Origin: Kiritimatiellia bacterium
GTDB taxonomy: Bacteria; Verrucomicrobiota; Kiritimatiellia; CAIQIC01; Lenti-01
DNA length: 40,552 nt
NCBI GenBank assembly: GCA_028681135.1
Contig: JAQUJC010000027.1
Coordinates: 1-40,552 of the forward strand
Reading direction: 5' to 3'
The notes under the pieces were generated by a model. That model did not search any database, was not told the origin of the DNA, and was given only the letters and a program-made list of their open reading frames with translations. The translations under genes were made by a program, and so were the position numbers. The stretch's first letter is position 1; each line of letters opens with the position of its first letter. This document shows, one piece after another, positions 25,386 to 33,626 of this stretch.

Positions 25386-26036
25386 TTATCTCTCGCGGCT
25401 CTTTCCACGGCCGTCGCCCGCCATTTCTTCCAGGGCCACCTGGATATCCTGGGCGATGTTGTCGCTCAGTTGGCGAATCAGTTTGCTTTGCGCCGCCACG
25501 AGATCCTCGGTGCGGCTGGATGCCGTCGTTGTGGTGAAGGTGACACTGACCGGTGTGCTCCTGGCGGCGGACTTCTGCGGGATCACGATCCAGCCAGCCT
25601 GGAGCAGAACCGTGCCATCCAGCCGAGCTTCCAGTCGGGAGATACGGACCGGAACCGACACGGTCGTAACCGTGTAGATAGCGGGCAGCCCCGTGAAGGG
25701 AACGACCCGCGCTGCTGGCAGCGAGTTCTCAAGGTTGTGGATCAGCACCCAGAGGATATTGTCACGCAGGGGCTCCGCCCACCGCTTCAGTTCATCATAG
25801 GCCACCTGATGCTCGCCGATCCGGGAGACCATTTGCGGACGAGCCAGATAGTCCGACACCGTCACTGGGCCGATCTGGACCACCGGCCCATCACGGGACT
25901 CCGTGCCGACCGGCACCCCTTCCACACGCGGTTGCAGTTGGTAGAACTGCGACTGCGGGCCCGGAGCCGGGGTGATACAGCCGGTCAGCCCTAGAATCAG
26001 GGTGCCGACGACACAGAGGAGGGTCTGATATTTCAT
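25386..26036 (-). CDS. ABC-type transport auxiliary lipoprotein (PqiC/DUF330-like)
   Basis: A 216-residue lipoprotein with lipobox LTGC near residue 20. The mature part has the PqiC/ABC_trans_aux pattern FYQLQP, VVQIGPVTVSDYLARPQMVS followed by RIGEHQVAYDELKRWAEPL, then DNILWVLIHNLENSLPAARV. It is thought to serve as the outer-membrane or periplasmic partner of MCE transport systems. Its ATG overlaps the mlaD stop (ATGA), and it is the last gene of the four-gene operon. Confidence 0.88.
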   Translation of the reverse strand: MKYQTLLCVVGTLILGLTGCITPAPGPQSQFYQLQPRVEGVPVGTESRDGPVVQIGPVTVSDYLARPQMVSRIGEHQVAYDELKRWAEPLRDNILWVLIHNLENSLPAARVVPFTGLPAIYTVTTVSVPVRISRLEARLDGTVLLQAGWIVIPQKSAARSTPVSVTFTTTTASSRTEDLVAAQSKLIRQLSDNIAQDIQVALEEMAGDGRGKSRER

Positions 26037-27031
26037 GGGGTGCTCCGATCGTTCTTCATCGTTCCTTTTCCAGCCAGAAACGCTTCCGGATGCCGCTGCA
26101 GATAGTCCATCAACTGGCGAATGGAGTCTGCGGCGCCGCCGATCCGGTCCAGCGCCTCATTCAATTCATAGCGCATCGGCGATTGATCGCTCATCAATCT
26201 TTGGGCTTCCGCCAGGGTTGTGACCAGCTCCGCCTGCGTCTCCTGGAGGGTGTTCAAGTTGGCCTGGGCTGTCACCATCAGCGGTTCCAGATGGATCATG
26301 GCGGGTTTGATTTCCAGCAGCAGACGGTGGGTTTCTTCGGCCGTTGTGGTGGTGATCTGCACCAAATTCGGGATCATACTTTCCAGCCGGTCGAGGAGAC
26401 CATTCAGTTTATCCGAGGACTGGCTGATGGCCACCACCGCCTCTTTGACTTCGCTGGAGTCGGCCAAGCGCGCCACCGAAACCAGGGTGGCATTCAGGTT
26501 GGAGACAATGCTGTGCAATGGCAGATCGTCCAGTTTTTTCAGCAGGGTTTCCTGCAAGGTCGGGATGGTCGGGATTTCTATCACGGACAACGCTCCCCCC
26601 ATCAGCCGCTTGGGACTGTCCGGACTTTCCACCAAGGCGACTTTTTTCTTTCCGGTAATCAGGCTGTCCGTCTGAAGCTGCCCGCGGAGTCCCTTGTGAG
26701 CGATCTGATGGGCCATCCCCTTGCCTTTGCAGGCCGCCCCCGTAAAGGTCAGCCGGTTGTCCTCAATTTCAATATAGACCGGAATTTGGGCCCGCCCGGT
26801 ATCCGTATTAAGTTCGAGCTGCATTTGTTTCACGGACCCGACCCGCATTCCCCGGTATTGGACGGGCGCCCCGACATCCAGTCCGCCCACATCGCCTTCA
26901 AAAAACAACACGTACTGCTCGGTTGTCTCGAACAGCGTACCGGCACCTAGCGTCAAGATGGCCGCCACTGCCAGACCCACGGCACCCAGCACAAAGAGTC
27001 CGATCACGGCGGGATTTGCTTTTTTGCTCAT
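26033..27031 (-). CDS. mlaD: MlaD/MCE-family lipid transport protein
   Basis: A 332-residue protein: N-terminal membrane anchor (AVIGLFVLGAVGLAVAAILT), one MCE domain (about 36-120: YVLFFEGDVGGLDVGAPVQY followed by RGMRVGSVKQMQL), then a long helical, probably coiled-coil region (VARLADSSEVKEAVVAISQS, LNTLQETQAELVTTLAEAQR). MCE proteins form hexameric rings that carry lipids between the membranes with an ABC transporter. A single MCE domain with a long helical tail fits the MlaD-like rather than the multi-domain PqiB type. The start overlaps the mlaF stop by ATGA. Confidence 0.9.
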   Translation of the reverse strand: MSKKANPAVIGLFVLGAVGLAVAAILTLGAGTLFETTEQYVLFFEGDVGGLDVGAPVQYRGMRVGSVKQMQLELNTDTGRAQIPVYIEIEDNRLTFTGAACKGKGMAHQIAHKGLRGQLQTDSLITGKKKVALVESPDSPKRLMGGALSVIEIPTIPTLQETLLKKLDDLPLHSIVSNLNATLVSVARLADSSEVKEAVVAISQSSDKLNGLLDRLESMIPNLVQITTTTAEETHRLLLEIKPAMIHLEPLMVTAQANLNTLQETQAELVTTLAEAQRLMSDQSPMRYELNEALDRIGGAADSIRQLMDYLQRHPEAFLAGKGTMKNDRSTP

Positions 27032-27861
27032 ACGTTCACCTGCTGGCTTTCTTTTGGCCCATCATGGCCCTCATCCCGGCCCCGTGTCAGGAATAGCCGA
27101 ACACGCGGGTCGGAGGAATGGTCCCGTAAGTCACGGGGATTCCCCGTGGCAATCATCGTTTTGGTTTCCGCATCCAAAAACACACCGTTGTCGCCTATCG
27201 AAAAAATACTGTCCAACTCATGGGTCACCATCACAATCGTGGTGTCCAGACTGTCGCGCAGTTCCAGAATCAGGTCATCCAGCAGCTTGGAACTGATGGG
27301 GTCCAGGCCAGCGGACGGCTCATCAAAGAAAAGCATATCCGGATCCAGGGCCATGGCGCGGGCCAGAGCGGCGCGTTTGCGCATGCCGCCGCTGATTTCC
27401 GATGGATAGAACGCCTCAAACCCGGCCAACCCCACCAGGGCCAGTTTCAGGGAGGCTACGTCCCGAATCGTTTTGGCAGACAGATCGGAATATTCCTCCA
27501 GAGGCACGGCAATATTCTCGGCCAGCGTCATTGAACTCCACAGGGCGCCCTGCTGATAGAGAACGCCCACACGCTGCATCATCTGCTGGCGGACATCATC
27601 GTCCTGCGCCCAGAACGGGGTGGTGCCGTAATAAATTTCTCCGGCGGCGGGGCGAATCAGTCCGATCATATGCTTCAGCAACGTGCTCTTGCCGCATCCG
27701 CTGCCGCCCATAATGACAAAGACCTCTCCCTTGCGGATATCAAAGGTCAGGTCGCGTTGAATCAAAAAGTCGCCGTAGCGCATTTCCAATCCGTCCACAT
27801 GGATGCAGACGGCATCCGCACCCGGTCCGGCCGCGGGGTGAGGCTGTGGCGTGCTCATCAT
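27028..27861 (-). CDS. mlaF: MlaF-type lipid ABC transporter ATPase
   Basis: A 277-residue ATP-binding protein with Walker A GGSGCGKST, Q-loop region VLYQQGALWSSMTLAENIAV, signature SGGMRKRAALARAMALDPDM, Walker B LFFDEPSAGLDP and the H-loop VMVTHELDS. The sequence MRKRAALARA is typical of MlaF. Two adjacent ATG codons (27861 and 27858) overlap the mlaE stop; either may start translation, with GGTGGGGG just upstream. It energises lipid transport with MlaE in the inner membrane. Confidence 0.93.
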   Translation of the reverse strand: MMSTPQPHPAAGPGADAVCIHVDGLEMRYGDFLIQRDLTFDIRKGEVFVIMGGSGCGKSTLLKHMIGLIRPAAGEIYYGTTPFWAQDDDVRQQMMQRVGVLYQQGALWSSMTLAENIAVPLEEYSDLSAKTIRDVASLKLALVGLAGFEAFYPSEISGGMRKRAALARAMALDPDMLFFDEPSAGLDPISSKLLDDLILELRDSLDTTIVMVTHELDSIFSIGDNGVFLDAETKTMIATGNPRDLRDHSSDPRVRLFLTRGRDEGHDGPKESQQVNV

Positions 27862-28988
27862 GCCCCCACCGTCAAAAAGATATAGGTCCAGATGGCATCG
27901 GCCACGACGATCAGGACAATGCTGGAAACCACCGCCGAGGTGGTGGCTGCGCCCACCGCGGACGCGCTCCGTCCGCATTGCATTCCGCGCAGGCATCCGG
28001 TCAGGGCCACCAACAGACCAAAGGTGCTGCCTTTAATCAGTCCCTGGGTGCAATGCCAGAGCGTAATCGATGAAAACGTCTGGTTGAAAAAGAGAACCGG
28101 CGGAATATTCAGCGCAAAAATACCGATCACCGAACCGCCCAGGATGCCTAGCACATCGGCATAAACCACCAGCAGCGGTGTCATCACCACCAAGGCCACC
28201 AGGCGGGGAAGCACCAGATAATCCATCGGCGGAATCCCCATCGTACGCAGTGCATCCACCTCTTCGTTCACCTGCATGGTACCGATCTGCGCGGCAAAAG
28301 CCGCCCCGGTCCGGCCCGCCAGGATGATCCCCGTCATCAACGCACCCATCTCCACCACCATGCCCATGCCAACCAGGTTGGCCACCAGAATCTGGGCCCC
28401 AAACATCTGCAACTGCATGGCACCGACAAACGCCAGAATCGCACCGACCAGCACACTGATAATCGTCACAATCCCTAGCGCCTGCGGGCCGCATTCCTGA
28501 AGGATCGCCCACAACTCCGATCTCCTGAATTGGGCGCGGCCGCTCAACATCCGGCCGAGGCTGACGGTGGCCTCCCCTAGAAACGTGACACATTCCACGA
28601 TGTCATCCCAGGCCGCCTGACTTTTTTTCCCGACGCGAACGACGAATGAGTCCCGTTTCCGCGGGGCAGCACGTTTGTGTGCGGGAACCTCAGAGGCCAA
28701 CTGAACCATCTGCTGCGCCCCCTTCGGCAACCCGGCCAGATTCAGCTCGATCCCCTGCTTTTCGCAGCGCCGCTGAATCTTCACCAGCAAAATTAGCAAC
28801 GCGCTATCCCACGCCGTGATTCCCTCATCTTTCAGGACCACGCAACGAATGGACTCGGGAATTTTGTTCAGGTCTACGGCCGGGGAAGGCGTGGCCGCAT
28901 CAAAGGTAAAGGCACCTGACAGGCGTACATCCAGCGTCGCATCCCCCCGCTGCGTGGTATGAATCCTGGCTGTTTCTACTTCTGCCAT
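27858..28988 (-). CDS. mlaE: MlaE-family lipid ABC permease with N-terminal STAS domain
   Basis: A 376-residue protein. Residues about 8-95 form a STAS-like domain (ARIHTTQRGDATLDVRLSGA, ITAWDSALLILLVKIQRRCE), the role played by separate MlaB in E. coli. The permease part (about 115-376) has LGIVTIISVLVGAILAFVGA, ARTG-like LAGRTGAAFAAQIGTMQVNE followed by EVDALRTMGIPPMDYLVLPR, and five or so membrane segments. ATG 28988 is chosen because the STAS domain begins there; longer readings to 29225 add low-quality leader. It is the first gene of the operon. Confidence 0.9.
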   Translation of the reverse strand: MAEVETARIHTTQRGDATLDVRLSGAFTFDAATPSPAVDLNKIPESIRCVVLKDEGITAWDSALLILLVKIQRRCEKQGIELNLAGLPKGAQQMVQLASEVPAHKRAAPRKRDSFVVRVGKKSQAAWDDIVECVTFLGEATVSLGRMLSGRAQFRRSELWAILQECGPQALGIVTIISVLVGAILAFVGAMQLQMFGAQILVANLVGMGMVVEMGALMTGIILAGRTGAAFAAQIGTMQVNEEVDALRTMGIPPMDYLVLPRLVALVVMTPLLVVYADVLGILGGSVIGIFALNIPPVLFFNQTFSSITLWHCTQGLIKGSTFGLLVALTGCLRGMQCGRSASAVGAATTSAVVSSIVLIVVADAIWTYIFLTVGA

Positions 28989-29236
28989 GTCGCTTGCACG
29001 AACCTTTCCGACTCCGGGCCAATCAATTTGGGAAGCATAGCGTGCCTTTCGATGAAAGTCGTTTCCAAAATGTCTATAGTTGAAAGCGAACCTCTCGGAG
29101 GGGGGGATAATGGAAGGCCGCTGCTGATCGGCGGCGGTGGCGGCAGGCCGCTGTCCATCCCTTTGGTCGCCATTCACGACCCGATTTAGGCAGGATGTAG
29201 GCCCGAAGGACGATGCCCGCCCCAAAAGAGAAAAGG
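28989..29236. other. Leader region of the mla operon
   Basis: About 250 bp between the mlaE start and the tRNA terminator. A minus-strand open frame at 28976-29173 (65 codons, Pro-rich start, ending QATWQK and overlapping mlaE by 13 nt) is possible but has no ribosome binding site and is not called. The minus-strand CAACTATAGACATTT near 29074 could hold a -10 element. Nothing else is recognised. Confidence 0.35.
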
Positions 29237-29261
29237 CCCGGTTTTATTGAGGAAAACCGGG
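29237..29261 (-). terminator. Intrinsic terminator after tRNA-Lys
   Basis: A perfect 9-bp stem CCCGGTTTT/AAAACCGGG (29237-29245 with 29253-29261), 7-nt loop, followed on the minus strand by CCTTTTCTCTTTT. It lies 7 bp beyond the CCA end of the tRNA. Confidence 0.8.
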
Positions 29262-29268
29262 TAAAAAC

Positions 29269-29344
29269 TGGTGAGACGGGCGGGGCTCGAACCCGCGACC
29301 ACAAGCTTAAAAGGCTCGTGCTCTACCTACTGAGCTACCGTCCC
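29269..29344 (-). tRNA. tRNA-Lys (anticodon UUU)
   Basis: A 76-nt cloverleaf read on the minus strand: acceptor GGGACGG paired with CCGTCTC (one G-U), D-arm GCTC/GAGC, anticodon arm CGAGC-CTTTTAA-GCTTG with anticodon TTT, variable TGGTC, T-arm GCGGG-TTCGAGC-CCCGC, discriminator A and encoded CCA. Lys-UUU decodes AAA/AAG and is a substrate of the MnmE-MnmG wobble-uridine pathway encoded nearby. Confidence 0.96.
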
Positions 29345-29432
29345 ACAAATGGAGGTCCCACAGGAATCAGGCCTCGTTTCTACTCTACACCACCTGCGCC
29401 GCGCAAGCAAAAATACCCTCGCCGCCTCGCTA

Positions 29433-29443
29433 CCCCCCCCCCC
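29433..29443. repeat. Poly-C run, 11 bases
   Basis: Intergenic C11 about 90 bp upstream of tRNA-Lys (minus-strand direction) and about 340 bp before the transporter gene. Confidence 0.8.
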
Positions 29444-29526
29444 TTCCGGGGGAATACGCTCCGGCATCGACATTGCGCCTCCCGGTGCCTACACTGGGAA
29501 ACAAGCAACAGGGAGTGCATTCAACC

Positions 29527-29790
29527 ATGAGCCCATGTGATCGCCCCCCGGCCGAAGCCATCGGGGGTGCCAAAAGCCATTGTAAGAGCGGTGACACGGC
29601 CTCATGTCGTTCTTGGTTGATAATCGCAGGCCGTTCCATCCACTATAGCGATATTGCCGACGCGGCCCCCTGAGGAGAATGCCATGGCCATGCGAGTGGT
29701 GAAAATGAAACTGCCTTGGTGGGTCGACTGGCCGAACGGGTCGGCCTGCGCACGAAGCATAACCTCTTTCTGGATGGCGTAATCCCATGA
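29527..29790 (+). pseudogene. Possible small gene interrupted by an in-frame TGA, overlapping the transporter start
   Basis: One reading frame gives MSPCDRPPAEAIGGAKSHCK and onward to IHYSDIADAAP, a TGA at 29671-29673, then GECHGHASGENETALVGRLA followed by ERVGLRTKHNLFLDGVIP and a stop that overlaps the next ATG as ATGA. The ATGA coupling is common elsewhere in this window, which supports a real gene of 87 codons. The interrupting codon stands where a Cys would make CGECH. Options are a nonsense mutation, a sequencing error, selenocysteine, or a chance open frame. No SECIS hairpin is evident. No family recognised. Confidence 0.3.
29684..29782 (+). CDS. Possible 32-residue leader peptide before the cotransporter gene
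   Basis: ATG 29684 is preceded by GAGGAG (29672-29677) at a 6-nt spacing, the best ribosome binding site in this gap. It encodes MAMRVVKMKLPWWVDWPNGS and 12 more residues, ending 4 nt before the transporter ATG, whose own ribosome binding site is weak. It contains four tryptophans. It may couple translation of the transporter, or the GAGGAG may serve another frame. Coding status is uncertain. Confidence 0.3.
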   Translation: MAMRVVKMKLPWWVDWPNGSACARSITSFWMA

Positions 29791-31988
29791 GCGACAAAAA
29801 CCAAACCAAGCCCCCCGCCCCACCCCGGAAATTCGGCACGTTTGGCGGTGTATTCACGCCCAGTCTGCTGACCATTGTCGGGGTGATCATGTTCCTGCGG
29901 TTTTCGACCGTGGTGGGAGTCGCGGGATGTTGGCATGCCTTGCTGATTCTCCTTGCCGCCACGGCCATTACGCTGGTCACGGGGCTGTCGATTGCCTCCA
30001 TCGCGACCAACATGCGCGTCAAGGGCGGCGGCGCCTATTATCTGATTAGCCGCAGCCTGGGCCCGGAATTCGGCGGCGTCATCGCGGTATTCTTTTTTGT
30101 TGCGCAGGCCGTGGCGGTCACCTTGTATGTCGTCGGTTTCACAGAAGCCATTTTTTCCGCCTTCCCCGGCCTGGGCCTATCGTTTCGGATGGTGGCCACG
30201 ATCACCAATGCCCTTGTCTTTGTCTGTGTCTATATCGGCGCCGGCTGGACCATCCGCCTCCAGTATGGAATTCTCGCGGTTCTGCTCCTTGCGGTTCTGT
30301 CCTTTTTTATTGGCGCAGGCATGGCCTTTTCACCGGAACTCCTCCGCGCCAATGTCGATCCGGCCTGGACCTCCGACCAGTCTTTTTTCATCATTTTCGC
30401 CCTCTTCTTCCCGGCCGTCACCGGAATTATGGCTGGCGTCAATATGTCCGGTGATCTCAAGGATCCTAGCCGCTCCATTCCCAACGGCACTTTTGCCGCC
30501 ATCGGCGTTTCCGTGCTGATTTATGCCGCCATCACCATCCTGTTTGCTGGCAGTATGTCGCGCGCAGACCTGCTGGGGCCGGGCTTTGTCATGAAAGACC
30601 GTGCCTTCTCCGGTGCCCTCATCTATGCCGGCGTGATCGCCGCCACCCTGTCCTCCGCCCTCGGCAGCATGATGGGCGCGCCCCGCATCCTGCAGGCTTT
30701 TGCCCGCGACGACATCTTCCACCGGCTGAAGTGGTTTGCCCGCGGCAGCGGCCGCTCCGGCGAACCGCGCCGCGCCATCGTTCTCACGTTTCTCATTGCG
30801 CAAGCGGGCGTCTTCGCCGGCGATCTCGACGTCATTGCTCCCATCATCACCATGTTTTTTCTGATGACCTACGGCACCACCAATCTCGCTTGCTTTTTCG
30901 AAAGCATTTCGCATAACCCCAGTTTCCGCCCCACCTTCCGCCTCAACCACTGGTCTGTTGCCCTACTGGGGACCGTGGCCTGTCTTGGTGTCATGTTCCT
31001 GATCAATGCGCTCTGGGCATCTGTGGCCATTCTGCTCGCCAGTCTGCTCTATGTCCTGATTGTCCGGGCCAAAATTCTCGTGAAATGGGGCGATCTCGAC
31101 AGTGGCCTAGCCTACCAGCGGGCTCGCAACGCCTTGCTGCGCCTGGAAATCGAACGCTACCACCCCAAAAACTGGCGGCCCTCCATCCTGACGCTCAGCG
31201 GGGGAGCCTATAACCGCATCCATCTGGCGGACTACGCCGCCTGGCTGACGGCTGAAAACGGCATTTTATCCATCGGCCAGATCATCCAAGGTGATTTTGA
31301 CGATTTGCTGGAACGCCAACGCGAAGCCGAGACGATTTTGCGCAAATTTATTCGCGAAGAAGACATCGCGGCCTTTCCGGTGGTGGTGATTGGCGAGAAT
31401 CTGGTGGGCGCGATCCAGGGGTTGTTGCAGTGCCACGGTCTGGGGGGGCTGCGTCCGAATACCCTCCTGGTGGGCTGGAGCCGGGACCCGGAGAAATCCA
31501 AGGTATTCTCCGATATTCTGGGCATTGCCATCCGCATGCGACGCAGCATCATTGTGGTGGCCAGCAAGCAGGAAGAGGAGCGGACCCTGATCCCCGACGG
31601 GGCAATCAACATCTGGTGGACCAAGGACAGCCACGGAGCGCTCATGTTGTTGCTGGGTTATCTGCTCAAAAACAATGCCGATTGGCGCAACCGGCCGCTG
31701 CGCATCCTGCGCCCAATGCCGCCCAAGGCCGATATCCACAATGTCGCCAAGGAAATGCAGGACATGCTCGCCGAAGCGCGGATTGAAGCCGATCTCGTCA
31801 TCATGCCCGCCGAATCGCCGATCGCCGCCATTCGCGAAGCGATGCACCCCAGCGCGGTGCTGCTTGCCGGGTTTGAACCCTCTGAGGAAGACGCCACGCT
31901 CGATCTTTCCCAACTCCAGCAGACCGTGGACCTGCCCGGAGACGTTCTGCTGGTGTACAACGCCGGCGATGTTTCGCTGCAGGCCTAA
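29787..31988 (+). CDS. Cation-chloride cotransporter-like permease (SLC12/APC superfamily)
   Basis: A 733-residue membrane protein. The transporter core (about 18-445, near 12 hydrophobic segments) begins FGTFGGVFTPSLLTIVGVIM with the discontinuous first helix, and has RVKGGGAYYLISRSLGPEFG, FFPAVTGIMAGVNMSGDLKD followed by PSRSIPNG, and SSALGSMMGAPRILQAFARD, all hallmarks of the Na-K-Cl cotransporter family. The cytosolic C-terminus (about 450-733) includes RPSILTLSGGAYNRIHLADY and a long alpha/beta region as in eukaryotic CCCs. It probably couples cation and chloride movement; the ions are unknown. Confidence 0.9.
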   Translation: MSDKNQTKPPAPPRKFGTFGGVFTPSLLTIVGVIMFLRFSTVVGVAGCWHALLILLAATAITLVTGLSIASIATNMRVKGGGAYYLISRSLGPEFGGVIAVFFFVAQAVAVTLYVVGFTEAIFSAFPGLGLSFRMVATITNALVFVCVYIGAGWTIRLQYGILAVLLLAVLSFFIGAGMAFSPELLRANVDPAWTSDQSFFIIFALFFPAVTGIMAGVNMSGDLKDPSRSIPNGTFAAIGVSVLIYAAITILFAGSMSRADLLGPGFVMKDRAFSGALIYAGVIAATLSSALGSMMGAPRILQAFARDDIFHRLKWFARGSGRSGEPRRAIVLTFLIAQAGVFAGDLDVIAPIITMFFLMTYGTTNLACFFESISHNPSFRPTFRLNHWSVALLGTVACLGVMFLINALWASVAILLASLLYVLIVRAKILVKWGDLDSGLAYQRARNALLRLEIERYHPKNWRPSILTLSGGAYNRIHLADYAAWLTAENGILSIGQIIQGDFDDLLERQREAETILRKFIREEDIAAFPVVVIGENLVGAIQGLLQCHGLGGLRPNTLLVGWSRDPEKSKVFSDILGIAIRMRRSIIVVASKQEEERTLIPDGAINIWWTKDSHGALMLLLGYLLKNNADWRNRPLRILRPMPPKADIHNVAKEMQDMLAEARIEADLVIMPAESPIAAIREAMHPSAVLLAGFEPSEEDATLDLSQLQQTVDLPGDVLLVYNAGDVSLQA

Positions 31989-32104
31989 CACCCGATTAGG
32001 CCGTCTCGAACGAACCCCCACGGGCGGGGCGGCCAAGGCTTTTTCCGCAGGATATCCGCTTCCGGTGTTGCGGATACGCTCGTTTAGGTGTATCAACTGC
32101 CCGC

Positions 32105-33490
32105 ATGGCTCACCCCGCTCCATCCGATACCATTGCCGCCATCGCCACGGCCCCCGGCGAAAGCGCGATCGCCATTGTGCGCCTGTCGGGCCCCGACACC
32201 TACCCCCTGGCCGACCGCTTGTTCCGCGCCCCTCCCCCCCTCCCCTCGGCGCGGCCCGCCGGCACCTTTTTTCGCGGTCAGGTCATTCATCCCGAGACGA
32301 GCGAGACCCTCGACGATGCCTTGATGCTGCTCTTCCGTGCCCCGCACTCCTATACCGGGGAAGAGTCGGTTGAAATCCACTGTCACGGCGGCTCGCAGCC
32401 TGCCCAACGGGTTCTCGAGGCCCTGTTAGTCGCCGGTGCCCGCCAGGCCGAGCCGGGAGAATTCACCAAACGCGCCTTTTTGAACGATAAACTGGATTTG
32501 ACCCAGGCCGAAGCCGTTCTCGATCTCATCCATGCCCGTTCCGAGCGCGCCGCCCGGCTGGCCACCGCCCAGCTCGAAAACGCTCTCGGGCATGAAATCC
32601 GCACGCTATACGAGACGCTGCTGGCGCTGTGCGCCGATATCGAGGCCATGCTTGATTTTCCGGATGATGAACTGCCCCAATCGGTTCCGAAGGAGCTTTC
32701 CGAGCGGATGTCTCCGATTGAAACAGGCATTCAGGCCCTGCTCGACACCTGGCACGAGGGCCATTTGTTGCGCGAAGGCGCACGGATTGTCATTGCCGGT
32801 GCCCCGAATGTCGGCAAATCCACCCTCCTTAACCTCTTGGCCGGTCGTCCCCGCGCGATTGTCTCCCCCCACCCCGGCACGACCCGCGACACCATCGAGG
32901 AATTCATCACACTCAACGGCTATCCTATGCACCTTATTGATACCGCTGGGCTGCGCGACGCCCCCGGCGACATCGAACAGGAAGGCATACGTCGGGCCCA
33001 CCAGGCGCTTTCTCAAGCCGATCTTACCCTGTGCCTCGTCGATGCCTCTCAGCCGATTTCCCAGGCTGAACTGGCCTTCATTTTCTCCCACGATCCTCAA
33101 AAACGGATCGTTCTGGGTACTAAAGCCGACCTGGGAGTCGTCGCGGACCCCCAACAACTGCCCCCCCTCGATTATTTCCCTGTTTCGCTCATTATCGACG
33201 CTCCTTTGGCCCAAATTAAGGCAAAAATCATCGATAAAGTCCTCGGGGAGTGCCCCAGAAGCGACCATAGCGACATTGCCATCTCCGGACGGCATCGGAA
33301 ATCGCTTCTCATTGCCCTAGATGAGTTTATAATGGCTAAAAAACGCTTAAACTCCGGCTCAGAAGCCGATTTCCTGCCCGCTGCGCTCCATTCTCGGGCC
33401 GCATTGGACCAATTGGGCCATATTTTGGGCCTCAACATCTCCGACGCCATGCTCGATGCGGTATTTTCAAGGTTCTGTGTAGGAAAATGA
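32105..33490 (+). CDS. mnmE: tRNA modification GTPase MnmE (TrmE)
   Basis: A 461-residue GTPase that, with MnmG, builds the 5-carboxymethylaminomethyl group on wobble U34 of tRNAs such as Lys-UUU. The N-terminal folate-binding domain starts TIAAIATAPGESAIAIVRLS; the G domain has GAPNVGKST, TTRDTIEEF, DTAGLRD and TKAD (in place of the usual NKxD); the C-terminus is FSRFCVGK, matching the conserved C[IVL]GK end with its catalytic cysteine. mnmG lies downstream after a 136-bp gap. Confidence 0.96.
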   Translation: MAHPAPSDTIAAIATAPGESAIAIVRLSGPDTYPLADRLFRAPPPLPSARPAGTFFRGQVIHPETSETLDDALMLLFRAPHSYTGEESVEIHCHGGSQPAQRVLEALLVAGARQAEPGEFTKRAFLNDKLDLTQAEAVLDLIHARSERAARLATAQLENALGHEIRTLYETLLALCADIEAMLDFPDDELPQSVPKELSERMSPIETGIQALLDTWHEGHLLREGARIVIAGAPNVGKSTLLNLLAGRPRAIVSPHPGTTRDTIEEFITLNGYPMHLIDTAGLRDAPGDIEQEGIRRAHQALSQADLTLCLVDASQPISQAELAFIFSHDPQKRIVLGTKADLGVVADPQQLPPLDYFPVSLIIDAPLAQIKAKIIDKVLGECPRSDHSDIAISGRHRKSLLIALDEFIMAKKRLNSGSEADFLPAALHSRAALDQLGHILGLNISDAMLDAVFSRFCVGK

Positions 33491-33626
33491 GGTCGATTCT
33501 TGATTTTCTGTCTGGAACCGGTACGGCCCCGTGCCGGGATCGAAATGGGCCGGCCGTTTCAGCGCGACCCGACCTAATGCCGCATTATGTGAACGCAATC
33601 ACAATAACTCCCCCCTCCCCCACCCC

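Larger units (their letters stand above)
29345..29786. other. Region between tRNA-Lys and the cation-chloride cotransporter gene, with poly-C run and small ORFs
   Basis: The stretch contains tRNA upstream sequence, a C11 run (29433-29443), a plus-strand frame from ATG 29527 that meets TGA at 29671-29673 and then continues open to a TGA overlapping the transporter ATG, and a separate 32-codon ORF with a good ribosome binding site. The last two are described separately. No promoter is clearly seen. Confidence 0.4.
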
